Source: Pseudomonadota bacterium (GTDB taxonomy: Bacteria > Pseudomonadota > Alphaproteobacteria > UBA8366 > GCA-2717185). Taken from it: DNA of 11,032 bases. This document shows positions 7,391 to 11,032 of the stretch, in pieces (position 1 is the first letter of the stretch; every line of letters begins with the position of its first letter). The translations under genes and the position numbers were made by a program. The DNA lies in assembly GCA_027619655.1 (NCBI GenBank), contig JAQCHR010000072.1, forward strand, positions 1 to 11,032. Reading direction: 5' to 3'. A model generated the notes under the pieces. That model searched no databases, was not told the DNA's origin, and worked only from the letters and a program-made list of their open reading frames with translations.

Positions 7391-7419
7391 TTTTACGGAA
7401 CAGGTCCCGAACCGGATCA
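7391..7419 (-). promoter_or_regulatory. ECF sigma-E-like promoter of the DUF6134-SDR-NTF2 operon
   Basis: Read on the minus strand, TGATCC occupies 7419-7414 and GTAAAA 7396-7391, with exactly 17 nt between. Transcription would begin near 7384, giving a leader of about 30 nt before the ATG at 7353. Spacing and -35 are identical to the promoters at 48-76 and 7458-7486. Confidence 0.75.
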
Positions 7420-7457
7420 GCAGAAAGCGCGCCGCGCGGTAAGACGCACCGGCGATG

Positions 7458-7486
7458 TGATCCGATAGCGGCTCCGGTTCGTATCA
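7458..7486 (+). promoter_or_regulatory. ECF sigma-E-like promoter of folE
   Basis: TGATCC at 7458-7463 and GTATCA at 7481-7486 are separated by exactly 17 nt. The start site would lie near 7493, with a leader of about 70 nt before folE. It stands back to back with the minus-strand promoter, 38 nt separating the two -35 elements. The -10 (GTATCA) departs more from TAAGA-like sequences than the other two, so this is the weakest of the three. Confidence 0.62.
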
Positions 7487-7554
7487 AGTGGTTGAACAGT
7501 CTAATTGCATCCGGCGGCGCCGGTTTCATTCCGATATGAGCGAGCAACCATTCC

Positions 7555-7560
7555 AGGAGA
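7555..7560 (+). promoter_or_regulatory. Ribosome-binding site of folE
   Basis: AGGAGA six nt before the ATG at 7567. It is a strong, well-placed Shine-Dalgarno and fixes the folE start. Confidence 0.8.
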
Positions 7561-7566
7561 GCCCCC

Positions 7567-8196
7567 ATGGAAAACCCGATTGCCCTTGCCGACAATGACC
7601 TGCGGGAAAGCGCGCCCGTCAGTTTCGGCATTCGCCCGTCACGCGAAACGGCAATCCGCGCCGTCCAGACCCTGCTTGCCTACACCGGGGACGACCCGGC
7701 GCGCGAGGGGCTACGTGATACACCCGCACGGGTCGTCCGTTCGTTTGATGAATTTTTTGGCGGCTATTTCCAGGACCCTGCCGACGTCCTGGAACGCACT
7801 TTTGACGAAACCGAAGGCTATGACGAGATGATCGTGTTGCGGGACATCCGTCTCGTCAGTCATTGCGAACATCACATGGCGCCGATCATCGGACGCGTCC
7901 ATGTCGGCTATCTGCCTGATAAACGAGTCGTCGGTATCAGCAAGCTGGCGCGGGTCGTTGAAATTTACGCACGGCGGTTGCAGATTCAGGAACGGTTGAC
8001 GGCGCAAATCGCCAACACCATCCAAGATGTCCTGAAACCGCGCGGCGTTGCTGTAGTCGTGGAGGCATCGCATCAGTGCATGACTACCCGCGGGATCAAC
8101 AAGCCGGGCGTCGACATGGTGACCAGTCGGATGCTTGGCGCTTTCCGCGACGAACATGCAACGCGTCGGGAATTCATGGCAATAATAGGCGGCTGA
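7567..8196 (+). CDS. folE: GTP cyclohydrolase I (FolE)
   Basis: A 209-residue enzyme that converts GTP to 7,8-dihydroneopterin triphosphate, the first step of folate and pterin synthesis; it is a cytosolic toroidal oligomer. The zinc ligands are Cys100 and His103 in SHCEHH and Cys171 in QCMTTRG, matching E. coli Cys110/His113/Cys181. DTPARVVRS at 51-59, the GRVHVGYLP strand, and GISKLARVVEIYARRLQIQE at 123-142 are family signatures, and the length is normal. It is divergent from the DUF6134-SDR-NTF2 operon and shares its promoter type. From memory, folE is light-induced together with a photolyase gene, cryB and ufaM in Pseudomonas putida, so this copy may supply pterin for photolyase/cryptochrome under light stress rather than being the housekeeping enzyme. 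No terminator is obvious after it. Confidence 0.97.
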   Translation: MENPIALADNDLRESAPVSFGIRPSRETAIRAVQTLLAYTGDDPAREGLRDTPARVVRSFDEFFGGYFQDPADVLERTFDETEGYDEMIVLRDIRLVSHCEHHMAPIIGRVHVGYLPDKRVVGISKLARVVEIYARRLQIQERLTAQIANTIQDVLKPRGVAVVVEASHQCMTTRGINKPGVDMVTSRMLGAFRDEHATRREFMAIIGG

Positions 8197-8201
8197 ATAG
8201 A

Positions 8202-8267
8202 ATCGGCTTGATGCGCCTTCAATATCCCGAAAATCTGCCCGTCTGAAAACCTTGATCGCTTCAGCAA
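8202..8267 (-). pseudogene. Remnant of an IS3-family transposase orfA N-terminus
   Basis: Translation of the minus strand gives LKRSRFSDGQIFGILKAHQA, which closely resembles the conserved opening of OrfA of IS3-family (IS407-like) elements (KKSRFTEEQIIGILKE pattern). The match begins at a TTG codon at 8267 and stops about 6 nt before the end of folE, so only about 22 codons remain. No terminal inverted repeat or target duplication is recognisable. It appears that a decayed insertion or a deletion ended just beyond folE. Confidence 0.55.
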
Positions 8268-8463
8268 CTGTTTTTCCGTGTTGAAACAGGTTCATCCAAA
8301 TTGCAGGACTTTCCATGAGACCCAGTCACCGTCAACCGCATCTATGGCGCTGGCGGCGTAGATATCGGTAACGCTCAAGTAGGGTGCTTGATCAAACCCC
8401 GCAGCCACCACAGGAAGCTTATTCAAGTTTCCTCAATTAACACGGCTTCTCGGAGGCAGCACT
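8268..8463. other. Non-coding stretch between IS3 and recombinase remnants
   Basis: No gene is recognised. On the minus strand an open stretch at 8432-8292 reads through 46 codons, with GFDQAPYLSVTDIYAASAID as a protein-like core and GTG codons at 8411 and 8408 as possible starts. It has no recognised family and is probably another fragment. No terminator hairpin is seen. Confidence 0.4.
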
Positions 8464-8753
8464 CTAAGCCATGCCTTCAAAAAGGTCACAAAACACAATT
8501 CCTGCCCCCGCGACCAGAAAGACCCTTTCGTCCCCCCTATCCGGGCGGCGGTTTTGTGTTCCTGTGGAAATGCAAGGATCTGCGCCAGGGCGCCGGCAAG
8601 GACGATACCCGGCCTGGCCCGTTACTTCCCTTCGAAAACCTCTATACGCCCGATCATGGCGCGGACAATCACCATTGCTTCCCGACAGGTTATCTCGCCG
8701 GTTAGAAGGCGTCGCAGTTCCGGAACATCGGTCGTGATCCATTCGTGCTCGGT
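8464..8753 (-). pseudogene. Frameshifted C-terminus of a large serine recombinase
   Basis: Three minus-strand frames read in turn give pieces of the familiar C-terminal end of large serine (resolvase/integrase) recombinases. First, VPELRRLLTGEITCREAMVI continuing to VRAMIGRIEVFEGK and a stop at 8622. Second, GIVLAGALAQILAFPQ from 8609. Third, VFLVAGAG ending at a TAG at 8464. These resemble the RAEAAEILRGLIERI, L-x-GDLAAIL and SLVAGAG patterns of that family, in the right order and spacing. At least two frameshifts and the loss of the catalytic N-terminal domain make it dead. It is probably the scar of a lost integrative element. Confidence 0.62.
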
Positions 8754-8802
8754 GCGGGGTAAGGCGGCGCGCCTGCCGGTCTGGGGTAGATTGCCGATAA
8801 TG

Positions 8803-9156
8803 TCAGGTTGTCGCGATCCGCATGCCCTGCGTGTCAAACAGATGCGTGGTACCGGCCGCCGGCTTGATCGCCAATCGCTCGCCAGGCTTACGCGCGGGCC
8901 CTTCGGCCCGTTCAAAGAGCCTCACAACCGGTCTGGCGGCGAGTATGCCAGAGAGCAGACGCATGTCGCCAAGGTCCTCGACGACATCGACTTCGAAGTC
9001 CATGGTGTTGCCGCCAGATGTCTTACCGGCCTCGCGCCAATGCTCCGGGCGTATGCCGACGGTTAACAGCGTACCGTCAGGCAGGCCCGAAGTGTCGAGG
9101 TTTAAGCCTGCATCGCTCGCAAACTCGGCGACAGGTTCGCTTCGGCCTGACAGCAC
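8803..9156 (-). pseudogene. TOBE-domain tail of an ABC sugar-type transporter ATPase (UgpC/MalK-like)
   Basis: About 117 codons match the C-terminal regulatory region of MalK/UgpC-type ATPases: LLTVGIRPEHW, VDVVEDLGDMRLLSG, GERLAIKP and THLFDTQGMRI are the usual TOBE-domain landmarks. The N-terminal ATPase with Walker A, signature and Walker B motifs is absent. A TAG lies in frame just upstream (9159-9157), so the frame begins with GTG at 9156 and has no obvious ribosome-binding site. The fragment starts 14 nt after the stop of the GMC gene, on the same strand, which points to a deletion or rearrangement junction there. Almost certainly non-functional, although it is open throughout. Confidence 0.75.
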
Positions 9157-9170
9157 CTAAGACAGGGTCA

Positions 9171-10766
9171 TCACGCGGCGTCTTCCAGAACCATCCGCGC
9201 GGCCTTCTCGCCGATCATGATCGACGGCGCGTTGGTATTGCCCGAGGTCGCGGTCGGCATGATCGAGGCATCCGCGACGCGCAGCCCGGCGAGCCCGTGA
9301 ACCCGCAGCCGCTCGTCGACAACCGCGCGCGGGTCGCTGCCCATCTTGCAGGTGCCGATCGGGTGGTAGGTTGTCTCCCCGGTCTGCAGCGCCCAGGCGA
9401 GCAGTTCGTCGTCGCTCTGCACGGCCTTGCCCGGCGCGAACTCGCCGCTGACGACGCCGTCCATCGCCGGCGCCTCCATGATCCGCCGGGCGATGCGGAT
9501 CACGCCCAGGGTCACGTCCCGGTCGGTCTGCGCCGACAGGAAGTTGAAGCGGATCGACGGCGGCTCCGTCGCCTTCGCTGACCGGATATGGATGCTGCCG
9601 GTGCTGTCGGCGCGCAGCGGGTTCGCACTCACCGTGATGCCCGAGCGCTTGTCGATCCTTCGGTCCGGCGTGGCGAAAAAGGGCAGGATGGCGATGTTGC
9701 CGTCAGGCGCTTCCAGCCCCTCGCGCGTCTTCACATAGGCCCGGACCGGCGACGCCGGCATGTTCAGCAGACCCTTGCGCGCGACGGCGAATTGCAGCGC
9801 CTGCCAGACGAGGCCGAGGCCGCGCGCCCGGTCGTTGTATGTCAGGCCCGGCTTGCCGATTTCATATTTCAGCCGTGCCGCGTAATGGTCGCGCAGGTTT
9901 TCGCCGACGCCCGGCAGTTCGTGACGCACTTCGATTCCATGCCCGCGCAGCAGTTCCGGCTGGCCGATGCCCGACAGTTCCAGCAGTTGCGGCGAATTTA
10001 TCGAACCGGTGCTGACGATGACTTCGCGCCCGGCCCGCGCTTCCTGAACCTGGCCGTCTATGGCAAAGCGCACGCCCACGCAGCGCTTGCCGTCCAGCAG
10101 CAGGCGCTCGGTCAGGGCATTCGTCCGGATTTCCAGGTTCGGGCGCGACTTCGCCGGATCAAGGTAGCAATAGGCGGTGCTCATCCGCCGGCCCTTGTTT
10201 ATGGTTGCCTGCGTCATGGCGATGCCTTCCTGCACCGCCCCGTTATAGTCAGGATTGCGGGGGATACCGACCTGCGATGCCGCCTTGATGATCAGGTCGT
10301 AGAGCGGCCCGGCTTCCGTCGTATCCGTGATCTTCAGCGGCCCGCCGCGGCCGCGGTATTCGTCGTCGCCGCCGTCATAGCTTTCCATGTCCCGGAAGAT
10401 CGGCAGCACGTCGCGATAGCTCCAGCCGCGATTGCCGAGCTGCGCCCAGGTATCGAAATCTTGCGCCTGGCCGCGCACGAAGACCATGCCGTTGATGGCG
10501 CTGGATCCGCCGAGCAGCTTGCCGCGCGGCACGGGGATCTTGCGGTTGCCGGTGTTCTTTTCCGGTTCCGATTCATAGCACCAGTTGGCCGCCGGGTTGT
10601 CGAGCAGCCTGGCGAAACCGATGGGGATGGGCGACCAGGGGTGGCTCGGCCGTCCGGCTTCGAGCAGCAGGACGCGGTGCTTGCCGCTCGCGGTCAGGCG
10701 GTTGGCCAGGACCGAGCCGGCCGAGCCTGCGCCCACGACGATGTAATCGTAGGTCTGGTTTTCCAT
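9171..10766 (-). CDS. GMC-family FAD oxidoreductase (choline/alcohol dehydrogenase-like)
   Basis: A full-length 531-residue glucose-methanol-choline oxidoreductase. The FAD motif VVGAGSAGSVLANRL sits at about residues 10-24 and LLLEAG at about 34-39. GGSSAINGMVFVRGQAQDFD around residues 86-105 is the second GMC signature region, and TGSINSPQLLELSGIG follows in the middle. The catalytic pair is His468 (YHPIGTCKMG) and Asn512 (GNTNAPS), matching His466/Asn510 of choline oxidase. GGGAGGA lies 10 nt before the ATG. No betaine aldehyde dehydrogenase (betB) or betI neighbours are present, so the substrate could be choline, another alcohol or polyethylene glycol. It looks more GC-rich by eye than folE and is flanked on both sides by gene fragments, so it may have been brought in or juxtaposed by rearrangement. 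Confidence 0.93.
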   Translation of the reverse strand: MENQTYDYIVVGAGSAGSVLANRLTASGKHRVLLLEAGRPSHPWSPIPIGFARLLDNPAANWCYESEPEKNTGNRKIPVPRGKLLGGSSAINGMVFVRGQAQDFDTWAQLGNRGWSYRDVLPIFRDMESYDGGDDEYRGRGGPLKITDTTEAGPLYDLIIKAASQVGIPRNPDYNGAVQEGIAMTQATINKGRRMSTAYCYLDPAKSRPNLEIRTNALTERLLLDGKRCVGVRFAIDGQVQEARAGREVIVSTGSINSPQLLELSGIGQPELLRGHGIEVRHELPGVGENLRDHYAARLKYEIGKPGLTYNDRARGLGLVWQALQFAVARKGLLNMPASPVRAYVKTREGLEAPDGNIAILPFFATPDRRIDKRSGITVSANPLRADSTGSIHIRSAKATEPPSIRFNFLSAQTDRDVTLGVIRIARRIMEAPAMDGVVSGEFAPGKAVQSDDELLAWALQTGETTYHPIGTCKMGSDPRAVVDERLRVHGLAGLRVADASIMPTATSGNTNAPSIMIGEKAARMVLEDAA

Positions 10767-10776
10767 TCTACGTGTG

Positions 10777-10783
10777 TCCTCCC
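10777..10783 (-). promoter_or_regulatory. Ribosome-binding site of the GMC gene
   Basis: On the minus strand GGGAGGA lies 10 nt before the ATG at 10766. It supports the chosen start of the GMC oxidoreductase. Confidence 0.75.
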
Positions 10784-10845
10784 ATTCGCGGTTCGCTGTA
10801 TCCGCGGCGACAGCCTGCCATCGATTTGCGGCAGCGGCAATCGCC

Positions 10846-10954
10846 TGGCACCGGGTGCGGCAGGGATCGGCAATACCCGACGGATTATATCAAGGCTGAG
10901 AACGCTGCGAAGGCCGCTGGCAAAGGGTTCTGGCGCGGGGCACCTTATGGCTGA
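10846..10954 (+). pseudogene. Degraded C-terminus of a staphylococcal-nuclease-like (SNase) protein
   Basis: In one plus-strand frame the sequence reads QYPTDYIKAENAAKAAGKGF, then WRG and a stop at 10954. This matches the C-terminal helix of thermonuclease-family proteins (Y-x-DYV-x-AE-x-AA-x-A-x-x-GLW-x-G). Just upstream, in another frame, WHRVRQGSAI (10846-10875) resembles the preceding family motif W-M-V-R-Q-G-W-A. The change of frame between the two pieces and the absence of the catalytic N-terminal barrel indicate a decayed gene. The tail lacks the usual final P-x-x-WR. The match rests on short motifs. Confidence 0.5.
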
Positions 10955-11005
10955 GTGTTTAAACCCGCATTTCCCAAGTGACCGAACCATTTGATGCGGT
11001 TTGTG

Positions 11006-11029
11006 TCTGATTCATGTATAAGAATCAGA
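11006..11029. repeat. Inverted repeat, 8-bp arms with 8-nt spacer
   Basis: TCTGATTC at 11006-11013 is the exact reverse complement of GAATCAGA at 11022-11029, separated by the AT-rich ATGTATAA. A TATAAG lies across the spacer and right arm, so this could be an operator over a promoter driving a gene beyond the window. There is no T-run, so a terminator is less likely. It sits at the window edge, so its context cannot be judged. Confidence 0.45.
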
Positions 11030-11032
11030 AGC

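Noticed and set aside
7711..8316. 201-codon minus-strand open frame across folE
   Set aside because: It is mostly the shadow of folE, whose zinc ligands and family motifs are unmistakable.
8735..8763. Another TGATCC followed by GTAAGG on the plus strand
   Set aside because: The spacer is 18 nt before GTA, not 17, and the site is inside the recombinase remnant with no plus-strand gene following it, so it is likely chance.
9588..10994. 468-codon plus-strand open frame antisense to the GMC gene
   Set aside because: It is the mirror image of a high-GC gene with clear GMC motifs on the other strand; its translation shows no recognisable domain.
1..11032. CRISPR arrays, tRNA or rRNA genes
   Set aside because: No regularly spaced direct repeats and no recognisable RNA gene were seen on reading the window.

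Overview
The window looks like chromosomal DNA of a GC-rich proteobacterium. The gene content, the ECF-type promoter sequences and the FAD/DUF1365/CFA-like/GPH-transporter order suggest an alphaproteobacterium. The taxonomic call is inference from gene families only; no rRNA or other marker gene is present.

Layout. (1) 1-164: upstream region with an ECF sigma-E-like promoter (TGATCC, 17 nt, GTAACA). (2) 165-5492, plus strand: a compact five-gene operon encoding a COG2907-type FAD-dependent desaturase/oxidoreductase, a DUF1365 protein, a CFA-synthase-like SAM methyltransferase, a GPH-family (MelB-like) transporter and a DUF3833 lipoprotein. Three of its four junctions are 4-nt start/stop overlaps. 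(3) 7353-5443, minus strand: a three-gene operon encoding an exported DUF6134-like protein, a short-chain dehydrogenase and an NTF2/SnoaL-like protein. It runs towards the first operon, and the two last genes overlap by 50 nt. (4) 7567-8196, plus strand: folE, GTP cyclohydrolase I, divergent from the minus operon. (5) 8197-9170: a gene graveyard with an IS3-type orfA scrap, the twice-frameshifted C-terminus of a large serine recombinase, and the TOBE-domain tail of an ABC-transporter ATPase. (6) 10766-9171, minus strand: an intact GMC-family (choline/alcohol dehydrogenase-like) flavoprotein. (7) 10767-11032: a degraded tail of a staphylococcal-nuclease-like protein and an 8-bp inverted repeat at the window edge.

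How the genes fit together. The FAD protein, DUF1365 protein and CFA-like methylase match, by family, the UfaD, UfaO and UfaM set. From memory of the Rhodobacter sphaeroides and Rhodopseudomonas palustris work, these proteins convert membrane-phospholipid vaccenoyl chains to methylated furan fatty acids, which scavenge singlet oxygen. In Rhodobacter the homologous genes belong to the RpoE-ChrR singlet-oxygen regulon. The strongest independent support here is that all three transcription units (the two operons and folE) are preceded by the same promoter architecture: exact TGATCC, exactly 17 nt, then GTA at the start of the -10 element. This suggests one light/singlet-oxygen regulon in which membrane-lipid remodelling is co-expressed with pterin synthesis (FolE). 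The CFA-like enzyme has lost two of the five residues that bind bicarbonate in E. coli CFA synthase, in line with a methylating rather than cyclopropanating role. The sigma factor and anti-sigma factor are not in the window. The GMC enzyme and the flanking debris look like a separate, rearranged segment.
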